From Aurifilum marmelostoma (Eukaryota > Ascomycota > Sordariomycetes > Diaporthales > Cryphonectriaceae): 64,000 nucleotides of DNA. The notes beneath the pieces are model-generated. The model was not told where the DNA came from, did not search any database, and worked only from the letters and a program-made list of their open reading frames with translations. The position numbers and the translations under genes are program-made. The stretch lies in assembly GCA_027559495.1 (NCBI GenBank), contig JAMXSV010000003.1:3472001-3536000 (forward strand), in the 5' to 3' direction. Of this stretch, positions 35,608 to 47,825 are shown in pieces. Numbering within the stretch: the stretch's first letter is position 1; every line of letters starts with the position of its first letter.

Positions 35608-38197
35608 CCCCAAAACCACTCGCCTCCCTCAACCCCGGACTCCCGGATCTCAACTACTGAAACAGAGAATAGTAGCATTCCTTTCTACATGGATCGGATG
35701 TCCGTCAGTGCGGTTCGGGTTGCATGCAAGACGCCCAAAATACTTACCGTGATCGGTGGGCGTGGGCGAGAACTCGAGCCATGATCAAGCAGCAAGCTCG
35801 GCTTTGGGTATGCTGAACCACCCGCGAGGCGCGGGCTCTGTTGAAGCTGTGTATCCGTGGTACAGGAGTACGGGCCGCGTGGTGAGCGGGGCGATAATTA
35901 TGAGGTCACTGGTACAACGCAATGCTGTCTCGACGGAGAGACCGAGTTGCCATCGAACAACTTGTATCGAGATATCTTGTATATCTGTGCCCAATTGGAT
36001 GGATCTTAATAAGTTGTCATCATTATATCGGTATATGTACTAATTCAGAGTATAATTCCGGTGGTCGTGATAGCCAAGGTTCAATGGAAGGCAGTCTCAC
36101 CAAGGTTTGCAGCGAGTGTGTGGGCACAGCGCAATCACTCAAGTTGTCTTACATTGAAGCATCAATTGAGAGCAGGGTCGTGTTTGAGCGATTCTTACGA
36201 AACTCGATTTTATGTGAAAAAGTATTGACATTCATTCCAGATTGAGTACAGTCGCTAGGAATCGCGTCTAACACCACTGAACCGCGCTCAGTGAGTGCGA
36301 AGGGATGGATGGCCTCAAGAAGCTATGTCAGCCTGATGAAATCATCTGTCGAGACATTTTGAGGACGATTGGAATGTGCAGTCAATGCCAATGAAACGTG
36401 TCGAGACGCACTGGAACGTCCAGGTGGCTTTATCTGAAGGAACTTGGAGTATGCTGCTGATCTTTCGTATTAAACTCACAAAACTTCAGAAGTCATTAAG
36501 GAGTTTGTGGGATGTAAATAATGGTCGAGAGATACCGGCACCTTTTTGCATTTGTCTTCTTCCTCTTTCTCTTTCTTTCCTCTCTCTTTTCTTTGTGGCG
36601 CGCCCGGGCGGCGGGTAAACCGCCGTCGATAGGGGTGGAGGTGGGCGGACTACCGAACCTGCCCGTTGCCAATCACATGCTGGCATAGGTAGGCCGTGCC
36701 CGATTTGGGATTCCGTCAGACTGTACAATTCTATCACTGTTGTATTCGTATGGAACTGGCTTGCAATGGACAACGGCTCCTCGTAAGCGGAAGTAGCGGA
36801 CATGACTATGACTACCACTTTACTGTGCGACCAGGAAGTGTAGGCCCTCTTCGTGTTTGTAGAAGCAGAGAGATAGTCCATGAATGCTTTATAGCACAAC
36901 TCATCAAGAAACCATTCTGATAGGAGTAACATAACCTGTCTCGACGCCGTTGTGAACAATATAGCATCCCAATGCGTGCAGATTTGCTCCTGTCATTTGC
37001 TCCTGTCATATTGCCATAGGGTACGTCGAAAAGGTGGAACATGTCACTAATTTTATTACAACAGCAAAAGCTTCTACCGGATATCTCTGGGCTATATGGG
37101 TCTTGACTCCATCTCTGGGCTAAGATCAAGCTCGAGACGTGTTTGTGCTAAATAAGCCAGCGAATCGATGAGGGGTCGAATATAACCGAAAGGTATCTAC
37201 ATCTCACTGTTGAGAACTAGCTGAGAATTAGTTTTGCATCTAATGACAACGATCAAAGCCGTAGACCGGGGTGTGATAGATCCGAGAGAGGGACTTGACA
37301 ATAGAGTCCAGATGGCACAATGTCATCCATATCCACCCTGGGGCAGCTTGCCTTCATCAACGAGATAGTCGCGGGGCAGCGGTATAAAAAGCGACAGCCG
37401 GCCTCAGGAACAAGCCACGAAGCGAGGTGTCTATGCACCAGATGAAATCCAGGTGCGGGCTATGATTTGTTGGAGAAGGTCGCAATCGGAACATTAGGGG
37501 CTGCATATCCGTGCTCGGACTCCAGATGGTTTTGTTTCAACTGATGTCTTGTGTTTGGCCTGATTTGGTCCCGAGCTGAAGCTTATTCGGTAATAATCCC
37601 CTACCGCGCTCCGCTGGCCTATCACAGTCAGCCCTTCGCCGCCACTGTTGTTTGATCCGCCAAACGAAACGGCGCAAAAGCCAAAGCACATCGCGAGCCA
37701 GGTTCAAATTGCCTGCACGTGGCTAGCCTGCCACTGCGGATGGCGGTATCTGCTGCGCCCTCAGGCGCCAGGGAATGATCGGGCGAGGAGCGCTCAGGCC
37801 TTCGGCCCATGTTCTTGACACTGACTTGCTAGGTGAAGCCGGTCAGAGAAGGGGCTGGGTCATCAAAGGAGAACTGGAAGATGTATCTGAAGTGCGAGAC
37901 TTTTGAAGGACGAACACCCTTTGTCGTCTGAAAGATGTAAAGTGCTCCTGAAGGAATCGATCTGATCCCATGAGGTGCATTTGAGTGCCCGATGGCTCAT
38001 AGAAATTCCTGCGTTGAGAGTAATTCCGGCGAGCGTCGTTCGACCAGTAATCACCGAGGACAATCTTCTTACCCACAAGACATGAATTATCATTCTTTCT
38101 GAGTGCCATCGGCTCGCCATCTCATTACGCAAGTCGAGGCTGGCTAGCCTTCGCAACGACCACGGAAAGGGCCTCATCGAGCCAAGTTTCGGGAGAG

Positions 38198-39843
38198 ATG
38201 GGAGTGTTGCGGTGGAAGACCACCAGAGACTCGTGGGACCATCGAGTGAAGATGTTGCCGGAACGACGGAGTGCGCAGGTGCACGAATTTCCGGACGAGG
38301 CGAGCTTCGATGGACAAGACGAGCGACCCTATCGACCAGACTCATCGGAGGATCCTTCATTCGATGCCATAGAAGGTAGTCGAAAAGACCAAAACAACGG
38401 CAACAACAATGGACAACACAAGGATTGGAGTCAGGACTCAAATCAAGGTCAGGGCCATGGCCAAGGGTCGCAGCAGAATGGGAACAACCGATTTGAAGGC
38501 CAGGGCGGTGGCGGCCAGGACCAAGACCACAATGGAAACCAGAAAGACGGGCAGAGTCAAAACAACAACGGCGATCACAATAACCAGGGTTCATCACAGA
38601 ACCAAGGGCAAGGACAAAGTCATGACGACGGGCAACATCAGGGCCAGAACTCGGATCAGAATACGAATTCAAGCTCGCAAAACGATAACGGTCAATCGCA
38701 GACGGAGTCGAACTCCATGACCTCGGACCAAACGCAGACGACTACGGAGACATCATCGCCCTCGTCATCCACCCAGATAACTTCCAGCCTTCAGACGCAG
38801 CCAACAACGACTACTATCCCACCACCGGCACCGGAGGCAGCCCAGCCAGGAGTTACGCCTGAGGCAGCACCACCTGTGCCTACCGACCTCACGACTGCTA
38901 TCTCATCCTCAGCAACAGCCTCTTTCCAAACCTTCTCCTCCATCCCGACTTCAACATTGGTACAGCCACTCCCGGTTGTCAGTGCACCGTCATCAGCCAT
39001 AACTCCAATACCATCCTCAGCGACATCATCAGTGCAGCTTCAACCTGCCACTGCCACACTCGCGGCACAGATCGCCTCGACAACGTTGCCGTCGCCAAGT
39101 ACTTCCTCGCCCTCGTCCTCGGGCTCAGGATCCGGCATGTCCTCAGGCCAGGTAACTGGAATTGCTGGTGAGTTTTATGTTCCACTTGTCTTGCGAGAAG
39201 GCTTTCTATTTGGAACAGCGGGGAACAGTGGGCTGACCTTCTCGCAGCTGGTAGCAGCTCTGCCGTTGCCGTGATCGCGCTCTTCTTCTTCTTCCTCGTA
39301 AAGTTGAGGAGGCGTGGCTCTCTGCCTGGGTTTCGGAGGTCGAATTCCAAGGCCAAGAATGATCCAGCAGCCTCATCGCAAGGAACAAATAGTTCTGCAA
39401 ATCTGGCAGACGCACTCCGAGATGATGCTACAGATGATGCATCAAGCATGTCAGAATCAGCAGAAAAGCAGCGGCAGCCGTCTGAGCTCAAAATCTCCAG
39501 TCCCGCTCAGAGAGACGTAGAAGGAGGTGAATGTGCCGCGTCCATCGACTGCCCGGTCCAGAGACTGCAGAACAAGTTCAGGCTGCACAACTCGACTGAC
39601 CCACGGCCTGCCTCGAGGCGAGACCCGGTCGACAGGTGCAGCATCACATCGTGCTCGACATGCTCGCCCCGGGAATCATCGGCGTTTTCTCTCGGCCTGC
39701 TTCTCCAGCCTTCCTTGGATTTTTTCAAGTTTCGAGAAATCCGCACGTCGCTGGGTGGGCGAGGGTCCGGCTGGTCTTCGTGGTTTAGGCAGGATGATCG
39801 AGCGAAGGGGAAGTCGGGATTGCAAGATGTGGGAGCGAACTAA
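38198..39843 (+). CDS. Asn/Gln-rich single-pass membrane protein
   Basis: Two exons (38198-39167, 39248-39843) join in phase to 521 residues. The order is an N-terminal charged part, an Asn/Gln/Gly/His-rich prion-like tract (about residues 60-170), and a Ser/Thr/Pro-rich region (about 170-315). A membrane helix formed across the splice junction (AGSSSAVAVIALFFFFLVKLRRR, about 324-346) comes next, then a cytoplasmic tail rich in Ser and Arg. The layout resembles fungal cell-surface sensors and glycoproteins with a mucin-like ectodomain, but no WSC or other named domain is visible. No signal peptide is seen at this ATG, and the frame stays open upstream only to 38051. An unrecognised first exon may supply one. 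Function unknown. Confidence 0.6.
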
Positions 39844-40048
39844 TAATTACTATTTCAATGCTAGATATTCTGACAAGTGTATATTCATACGCTGCTCTCC
39901 TGGACATTTGTATCTAAACATCACGTAGTGGCTGCTTTGCTAATGGTCCGCCTGGGCAACGGCTTATGCTGGACATGCCCTGACACTGTTGTTACAGTAG
40001 TATGGTGTAAATACACACGTTGAGAGAGGGTGAAGACAGCAGATTATC

Positions 40049-40811
40049 TTATTTGGTGACCTGATCATTACTTGAGCCCTCCGAATCGCCCTGTTTTTCC
40101 TGAAACGACTTCTCCGGCCACGGCAACACTGTCAGACCGGGCCAAATCGCCCGCCACCTCTCAGCCTTTTTCTCATACAACATCTTATTGCCACCGACCG
40201 GATTCGGCCGCACAACCAGATTGAGGATATCCGTGAACCCCCACGGCGCAAATACCTTCCAGTCCCCATCAGGCAGGAGCCGCACCCCAAACAGCGCCGT
40301 ACCAGTCATCCACTGCAGGATGGCATCCTCCGTAGACGTACGCTGCGAGCAAGGGAGGCCGAATTTCTGTGGGTACCACAGATGCACCCTGGCCTGATTC
40401 CGGATCTCAATCCTCCCGGGCAGGCCCTCGAAGACCCTGGCTCCTCTTTGGATAACGCGGTCTTCCGCCTCCCAGGACAAATCTGTGTCGTCAAAGTAGA
40501 CCAGGTCGTAGTCGTCGATGCCCGTCTCTGGTGGCTTGTCGGTCACCATATTCCACACGGTCTGGGTGAGGGAGCCGGCGGCGAGGTACCAGCCTGGGAG
40601 GTCCATGGTGGCGGCTCGGGACAGAACCTCGAGCAGGGTGATGTTGCGGCTCAGGGCTTTGCGGAAGAGCGCCGCCTCTTCTTGGGTATGAGGACCGTCG
40701 ATCAGCATTATGTAAGTACTGAATGGGTGTACTTTGTCATCAGTCAAAATTCTCCTGAAATCCACCCAAAATTCACCTTAAAAGAAAAGGCAAGGTGTAT
40801 TGAATCTTCAT
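40049..40811 (-). CDS. DUF925-type nucleotidyltransferase-like protein
   Basis: I infer two exons, 40811-40777 (start MKIQYTLPFLL) and 40718-40049, giving 234 residues in phase. The unspliced frame would need a non-ATG start. The core motifs are WYLAAGSLTQTVWNMVTDKPPETGIDDYDLVYFDDTDLS, with the Gly-Ser and Asp-x-Asp pattern of the nucleotidyltransferase superfamily. RIEIRNQARVHLWYPQKFG and AILQWMTGTALFGVRL follow. These are hallmarks of the DUF925 family found in bacteria and fungi and annotated as nucleotidyltransferase family proteins, with no firm biochemical role. The Asp-Asp pair suggests metal-dependent nucleotide transfer, but this is inferred. The first exon is the least certain part. 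Confidence 0.8.
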
Positions 40812-41411
40812 GAAACCGGGGACAAGTCATGAATTATTAAGTATCTCAGACCTCCAGTTCGACCAGAGAGAGGCTTTTGGGTCGCATATGCCAAGTTGAT
40901 CCAGATGTAGCAAAGAGAGTTGCAACTTACTTATCTAGACTGGGGGTTTGGATGATCAAAAAGAGGTGAATGCGGGTCAAGTTGAAGTCTTGTGGCTGTT
41001 TGTTTACTCCTATCATTCAAAATTAAATAGCCGTTGCTGCCTGGAGGTAAGTGGACATGCACAGGTGATCCAGAGGGTTAGGGTTGTCACGAACGTACTC
41101 AAGTATATAGAAATAAAACTTATCGTATTTGAGTGACGATGGGGTCAGAAGTCTCTAATTGCGGATAATCATCAGAGATTAACTGCTAGAGTCTGGACTG
41201 CCAAGTAGTTGTTGGAAATTGGAGGAGAACAAGCTACTCTGTCTTGACGAATATGATATGGTTGGCTATGGTATTCTCCAGGGACATACGGTTGACAGGT
41301 CGGCACCTCTCCTCATGGCCACAGCAGACTGGCTCGATATGGTTGGTGGTGTTTAAAAGTATATGTTATGATGTGTACGTAATAACATATACTAATTCCC
41401 ATACTTTCTAC
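40812..41411. other. Intergenic region
   Basis: Upstream region of the DUF925 gene and 3' flank of the CoA-transferase gene. AT-rich; no gene seen. Confidence 0.5.
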
Positions 41412-43607
41412 TCATTGCACAACTTCAACGCTCAAGTCATCCGGCCACCGAGGTTGATCCACCCCGTTGCCCCGCGTGCCAACGTGGAACCCAGGCTTGA
41501 CTTCACCTCCCGGGAACCTCAATACCGGAGCAACGATCCTCATATCGGCATCGATACACTTGGAGTGAACCTTTGTAAAGAATGCCGGGTTGAAGATGGT
41601 GGCGCCGCTGCTCTGCTTCACTGCCTCGAGGGTGCGCGGGATCAGGTACGTCACTTTAGATACGAGATTTAGTCATATATGACACGCCCAAGACAATATT
41701 CGTGCCACCTTTTTGTGAGATACAACTTGATTTGGGGTTGGGGTGAGACGTACTGTTGTGGTAGTGCCGGAAGACTGGCGATCCATTCCGTCTCCATAGG
41801 TCTTGCCAAACGTCGTCGCTGTACACTCCGACGTGGTCGACCAGCCAGCGAGAATAATAATTCAGAGCAGTCTGTTTGGCTAGAGTTAGGACTTCTCATG
41901 CTTTCGTTTCTTAGATGCAGAGCATCAGCTTACATCCACAGTGTATGAGCCACCCTTTTCAGCTCGTTGAATCAACGCGGTGAGAATGCCTGTCAGGCCG
42001 GCAACCCCAGTGCTTATCATGATTCGGGTCAGAATCAGCTTTTGGAGGAACGATCAGAGAGTACACAGAGACACACCAGTAATCCGAGTTGGGGAAGACA
42101 GGCGTGACAGGCTCGTCGTTACCCATTGCTCGGCCGAATTCGTAGGAGACGCCACAGTTCTGCAAACTGGTTAGATGTATACAGTATTTTAAAGGCAGAA
42201 ACTTCTCACATACCGCGTCACTGATCTGCTGCCAGCCACTTCGATGCATCCACGGCCCCTGCCAGCCATAGCAGTTCTCCCTCGCAGAGATGATGCCTCT
42301 ATCTCGGTCCTTGCACAGATCGACTATATCCTGCTGGCCAAAACCATACTTGTCAAGAACACCAGGCCGGTACCCCTGAAGTACGACATCGGCATCCCGG
42401 ATCAGCTCGCGCAACGTCTGCCGATCCGCCTCCTGCCTCAGGTCCAACGACGCGTTCCACTTCCCGTGGTTCAGGTCAGGGTGCAAAACAGACATGTCCG
42501 TAAGGTGCGGCGCGGTGATGCGCATGACGCTGGCGCCCAGCTCCGCCAGACCGCGCGAGATGGCCGGGGCGGCGATGATGCGCGTCAGGTCGACCACCTT
42601 GAGCCCTGCGAGGGGCCGTGCCACCGACGTGCCTGTCGATGCTGAGTCGGGCCACCAGCAGGGCTCCTGGGCCGGGTTCTCGTGCGCGTGGACCTCGAAG
42701 AGCCCGACGTGCGCGTTGGCCTTGCCGTGCTCGCTGCTGCGATACTCGTCGACTGTGTTGCAAATGGTGCCGGCCTGGCGGTAGACGTCTGTGGCGAGAT
42801 GTTGGAGTTCGTCTGCGGTCAGTTTGGAAACTGCTTCTGAGAATGGTGACAATGCTTCCTCTGTATTAGCGAGCTCCATATCTGGCGGCAGGCCTACGCT
42901 TTTCAATGTTGGGCCGGGATCCATTGAGCCTGTGTTGTTGTTTGGTCAGCTGTCAGATGTTCATGGTTTGGCCACAAGGCTGGATAGGACGGGGTGAATA
43001 CCGTGGAGGTGAAAGAATCGGTTGTCCTTTGTTCGATATATGTTCGTGGCCAGGTCACGGTAAAGAGGATTGAAATTGTCATGTTTGTCGCAATTAGGAA
43101 AGTATCTCGACATCAGTTCCTGCGTCTTTGGGTTTGCAAATGAAGAGATAGACAGGCAGTCCTTGTCCGGGTCGAGCTGCCATATCAGCGCGGACATGAT
43201 GAAGAGCTGAGCGTGGTCCCTAGAGCCGTAGTGTATCTATTGAGTATCTGATGTTCATAGAAACAAAATGAGTCCCGTGCCCTCACTCACGTATTGATAT
43301 TCACCCGCACCGGCTCTGCACCATACTTCCTTCGCAGCAATACGTTGAGAATTGTGGCCTCATAAGCCTTCAAGGCCGAGATGCTTTCTGCAAGCCTCCA
43401 GTTGATTGGCAGGCTCGGCTTGTCGCTGCCCTCAAAGGTTATGCGGTCCGCGAGGTCGAGAGCCTCTGGAGGCAGGGACTGCTGAATCACGGGATTCTGC
43501 AAGATGCCGTTTAAAAAGACCTTCTGTGCCTCTGCTGGGACAGAGTAAGTGCCCGGACCAGCAGGAGTGGGAGTGTTGCCATTCTTTGCAGTCATCGTAT
43601 GGCTCAT
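41412..43607 (-). CDS. CaiB/BaiF family III CoA-transferase
   Basis: Seven exons (43607-43291, 43219-43002, 42929-42214, 42159-42077, 42012-41934, 41871-41754, 41653-41412) join in phase to 590 residues. Signatures of the CoA-transferase III family (PF02515) include INTDHAQLFIMSALIW, GLKVVDLTRIIAAPAISRGLAELGASVMRI, HGKWNASLDLRQEADRQTLRELIRDADVVLQGYRPGVLDKYG, and the late segment YCTGVAGLTGILTALIQRAEKGGSYTVD. Such enzymes move CoA between carboxylic acids. Fungal members of about 600 residues have an extra N-terminal lobe, as here. The start at 43607 (MSHTM) is chosen because it is close to the conserved region; the frame continues open to 43823. It is divergent from the RidA-family gene, about 1 kb away. 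The substrate acid is unknown. Confidence 0.9.
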
Positions 43608-44628
43608 GAAGCGTGGGCTTGCGCTTGGAAGATTGATGGTGAGAAAAGACGTCTTGACGGGGACGATGCCGGAATATGGGCAAGGACAGAGTATGATCGA
43701 ACTGAAAGACATCAGACGATCAATCTCCTGTTGAAGAGAATTATATGGCGCACCCCTCGGACCTCGGGTTTGAGGACCCGCCAGGTACCCACTAATTAAT
43801 GTCTTGTAAATGGTATTACCCATTGTTGGACATACACAGAATTGCTGTGCGTAGAATAATTACATAGAATCTGATGCTGCGTGGGAAATGGCAACCCAGT
43901 GCCGACACCGTCTGGCTCTGATACTAGACTTGATCGTAGTTGGCGCTTTGCAACTACTAGGTCGCAGGTCCATCAACAAGGTTAACCTATAAAAGCACAC
44001 CAGCTCTGTGGCCCAAACCTTACCGCTCGACCTCCGATATCTTTCGTTTTATTTGAGATCATGAGAGCGCACAGGAGTGTTTTTCAGGTTGTTATTACTT
44101 GATAAAGTCTTGGTATTTCCAGCCTGCAACATAGAGCTTCGGGCATAGCGCGACCAGAGGCTCACATAGATGGGGAGTAATTGATCAGTACCAACTCTGA
44201 GATCGATATCAGGTGATCTCAAATTGTAGAGACTTGTTTGCTCAGGTGTCAACCAAACATGTGTGTTGATGCACATTACTGTGGCTCTGATAGATTATGC
44301 AAATATTTTCTGAATTACAGTGGCTTGCCAACCATGGTCAAGTATTCAATATTTCCAAGAGCCAAAATATGATTCGCCCCGCTGGTACGATTATCAAGGA
44401 TTCCGGTCAGTGCCAAGAATGAGCCGATTCAAATCACGTAATAAGCCTAGCACGTAGATATTTCTGCCGTTATCAAAGTGATTCAATGACGCAAACATAG
44501 CCTAATCGCCCTGTTACTTCCAACGTTTGGTACTTCCCATGTCTAGGAAATCACGACGACTTCACCACAGACCGACCGATATTGCAAAATCCAAAACCGT
44601 CTATCCCGTCGTGCTCGAGTAGCTAACA
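43608..44628. other. Divergent upstream region of the CoA-transferase and RidA genes
   Basis: About 1 kb, AT-rich, probably carrying both promoters. No gene supported; if the CoA-transferase uses the upstream ATG at 43823, the first 200 nt would be coding. Confidence 0.5.
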
Positions 44629-45320
44629 ATGAACAGCCAGAGCGGGCTTGAGCCCCGTACCTTTAACCCGGAAGGAGTACCGGCACCGCCTCCTACATAC
44701 AACCACGTGGCTGTCACTCCTCTCCTCCCATCATCGCGTCTCATCACCCTCGCCGGCCTCACAGGTTGTGATCCGGCATCCTCAGCCAACCCCGAGACGC
44801 TGCCTGAGCAGGCAGCAATTGCTTATTCCAAGATCCAGACCTGTCTGGCTGCTGCAGGCGCCACGCCGCGAGACATTGTGCAGGTCAGTCATTGTGCCAC
44901 ATTATCTCGATGTGTTCATAACCAGTAAGATTTACAACACTTTTCTCTTCGATCTAGGTCAAACATTATATCGTGAAAGAAACTGGCCATCCCAAGATAG
45001 ATCAGACTGATGTGGTTGATCGCGGTTGGGGTGAGCTCTGGACAGACTTCAGTAAGCTGCTTGCTATGCCATGCTCTGCGATGGCGGGTTCTTTTCGTTT
45101 GTTAGGAACCAGAAAACCCTGTTATGGGGTCTGTGAAGCCGTGCATTCTAAAATCATGTCCTCCACCACCATACGAACATCAATCAATCACAGTACTGAC
45201 ATGTCCAAAGTGGACAAGACAGCAGGCGGACACCGCCCTCCCGATACAGTCATTGGCGTTGCCAGCCTAGCCAAGAAAGACATATTGTATGAGTGCGAAG
45301 TGTGGGCTATTGTGCATTAG
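44629..45320 (+). CDS. RidA/YjgF/YER057c/UK114-family protein
   Basis: Three exons (44629-44883, 44958-45051, 45211-45320) join in phase to 152 residues, the usual size for the family. RidA-like signatures are LITLAGLTGCDP near the start, LPEQAAIAYSKIQTCLAAAGATPRDIVQVKHYIV across the first junction, and a C-terminal block typical of fungal members (HRPPDTVIGVASLAKKDILYECEVWAI). RidA proteins hydrolyse reactive enamine/imine intermediates made by PLP enzymes; some fungal relatives have specialised catabolic or secondary-metabolic roles. The divergent neighbour is a CoA-transferase, so a joint role in degrading an organic or amino acid is possible but unproven. The second intron (159 nt) is the longest among the reconstructed small genes. 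Confidence 0.88.
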
Positions 45321-47825
45321 CATGCCATAGATGTTGGCCAAGATCTTGAAAGACCTCCCGAAGATAATGAAGAGAAGGTCGGGTGATTTGTTTTTCCGGG
45401 ATGTGCGGCCGAAACTTGCTGTTATTGTGAAGAAGTACTATGATTTAGATCAATTACTCCTCCTCTGTTTAGTGCATGGCAGCATTGTGAACATAGTCAG
45501 TGCTGCCCTGAACCGTTGAGGTCCTGAGAGGCTTCGGACCGAGGTATTTGCGCGTCAGCTACAGTATATGGAGGCATTTCCTGAGATGCTTAGAGCTAAA
45601 TAGAACTCTCTTTCACTCACCAGACAATTCCACTGAAAAGAATCAAGCTTGATAGTCCATGTCTAGTGAAGTTAATCAAGAACCTGAACATGTGGTAAGC
45701 TCCGAGGATTTGCTGCATAGACGTTTTGTCGTCCAACCGTCACGTTCCTTCTCAATTACTAATTCAAGGACGGAGTCTTCGGCTCCATGAGGGGGGACCG
45801 CTCTGATCAGGTTTACCTCTCTCCATACCTGCATTTGATCTTCTCGCCGATCCCTGGATTTGTCTCAATGGTAGCTAAGACTCCTTGACTGTCTCCTTGC
45901 GCAATTTCGTATTCGAGGACGAGAATCCTTTTCGGCATCTCCACTTCGTGACTCGATCAGAGTTCAACGATCAATCTTGGCCATGACTCTTTCAATAATG
46001 CCTACTCGGTAATCTTTCCATCCGTGGCAGAAGTTCCTTTCGAAGCAAGGAAGACACACACGAACTAGATGGGCATCACATGTATGGTAATTAATAATTC
46101 AACTACATCCGAGGCATCACAGACGCCCAGACGCGTTGTGGCCCATCCTTCTCCAAGAACTCCGCTCGTGTAAGCTTTCACGGTTCACTGAAGAGGTGTT
46201 GTCAGCAAATAGAACAGTTTGCTCCTCAATGCGTTGTGGACTTTGACAGCGAGCGTGACCCCGGCGTTTACCCAGACGATCGCGGCTTTGCTGCTGAAAC
46301 CGGTCTAGTTGGCATCTGCCATGCATCGTCCTCCCCGCACTTTGGCCTGCTCGGTTACAAGACTTAGATCGAGGGTAGGATAATCTGGGGAATTTCTGGA
46401 CGTTTGTGGGGAAATCTCGATCCCGTAATGCCCCGCGAACGCAGACACGTTTGGCTGGAGAGACATTCCGACACCCAACGCTTATAGTCGTACAGACAGG
46501 GTATCTTGACCTGAGGATGTTTGAGCGCCATCTTCTTTATTGTAGCACTGTCTTATCGTCTTGCTTATTCGGGCGTTGGCTTTCGTTTCCGCGGCCGTGG
46601 CCGTGGTAATGCTACATCCGCGTGGACTCTCTCAATATAGTAAATAGTAACCCCCACGAAAGGACGCGTCCTCTGCTGCTCATGAACCCCGGCAGCTACG
46701 AGATTGTGCCTGACAGCAAGATCCTCGGAATGGTTTTGGATCATTGGCCAATGGCCGACAGAGGCGCTCCTAGGCTGAACCTTCACCCTAGAGCCCCAAC
46801 CCCTCAAGCGTCTGGGGCTTTTAGTTACTTGCTGATCTTCCGTGGCCTAAAAGAATTTGAGGGTGTCGTCTAGCAACCACCTTTTTCACTGCCGAGGCCC
46901 CGTTTAGAAGGTGTCCAGGTACTTCTTAAGATGGATTTAGCATGTGCGAACTCCCAACTTGGGGGTTTGCGCGGACAGTCTTGATTGTGAGGGTGTATTT
47001 CCATCAGACGGGTATAGGCGCCCTTGAGTTTTCATGGCATTAGGTGTCCACTTTGCAGTTTATTGTCCACCCCTGTTCGGAGGAGACTTGAGCGGGTGAA
47101 GGATTGTGTGCGCTCTTTACCCGAAAGCATGTTGTTATTGGACACAGAGAAAGTAAGTCTTGAGAGCCAACTCACCTCCCTAACGCTCACATTGCCATGC
47201 GGGACAGAAGTCCCATAACAAATTTAATCCCAAGATTGATCAACGGGGGACAATACACATTTCTGCGTTCATAATCGTCCTCGGGCCAGCGGGTGGTCCA
47301 TGATACCCTAGCTTGCCCAGGGCGGAAATATTACTGCAAATAAAGGTCCTCGGGAGGATACTAAGCCAGATTCCTGCCCCGACGTGCACCCCACTATTCC
47401 TAATTTGATCCCATGTCCTCGCATGTAGTTGGTCACCTGGCCTTGCAGGAGGCAGCCGAGCAGAGAGGGGGAGAGAGGGGGAAATAATATTCACATACAT
47501 GCAAGGGCCGCGGCTCGAGGCGGAGAAAAAAAAAAGAAAAAAACCAAGAAATAGTACTGACAGCGCGTGGGGACCGGTACTTCTCTTGAGGCATGTGTTC
47601 TTGCAGACATGGGTACACCGGACAATTTCGTCCTTGTGTAGTTCGACCCCAGACGATAAATGTTGGATCACAGTTATATAAGAGAGCCACGTGTTGACGA
47701 CGAGAGATGGACAAGTTGATTAAATTGCCCAGGTGACGCCTTCTCCTCGTGATCAAAGGTCGGAACTACCAACCCTGAGGCTTCCCTTCGAGCCCAACCT
47801 GTTCAAGAGTCTTTGCACAGTCAAC
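45321..47825. other. Gene-free region, possibly decayed repeat DNA
   Basis: About 2.5 kb with no intact gene. Short frames on both strands are broken by stops. A piece around 46622-46760 reads SYEIVPDSKILGMVLDHW, which faintly resembles the segment of LINE-type reverse transcriptases around KILGVILD, but the flanks do not support it strongly. The rightmost 150 nt hold the promoter of the carboxylesterase gene. Confidence 0.4.
47675..47682 (+). promoter_or_regulatory. Probable TATA box of the carboxylesterase gene
   Basis: TATATAAG lies about 150 nt before the ATG at 47826, a reasonable distance for a fungal core promoter. Confidence 0.45.

Larger units (their letters stand above)
34612..38197. 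other. Gene-poor region with A/T homopolymer runs
   Basis: About 3.6 kb without a gene I can support. It contains three long homopolymers (26 T at 34752-34777, 19 T at 35102-35120, 26 A at 35582-35607). Many short, stop-rich frames occur on both strands. The minus-strand frame at 36486-36959 is open but shows no family features. Decayed repeat DNA is possible; I saw no terminal repeats. Confidence 0.45.

Noticed and set aside
37695..37720. tRNA B-box-like sequence (GGTTCAAAT)
   Set aside because: The flanking bases do not fold into acceptor, D or anticodon arms. I found no convincing tRNA gene anywhere in the window by eye.
37863..38672. 269-codon minus-strand frame
   Set aside because: It overlaps the Asn/Gln-rich coding exon and shows no family features or splice context.
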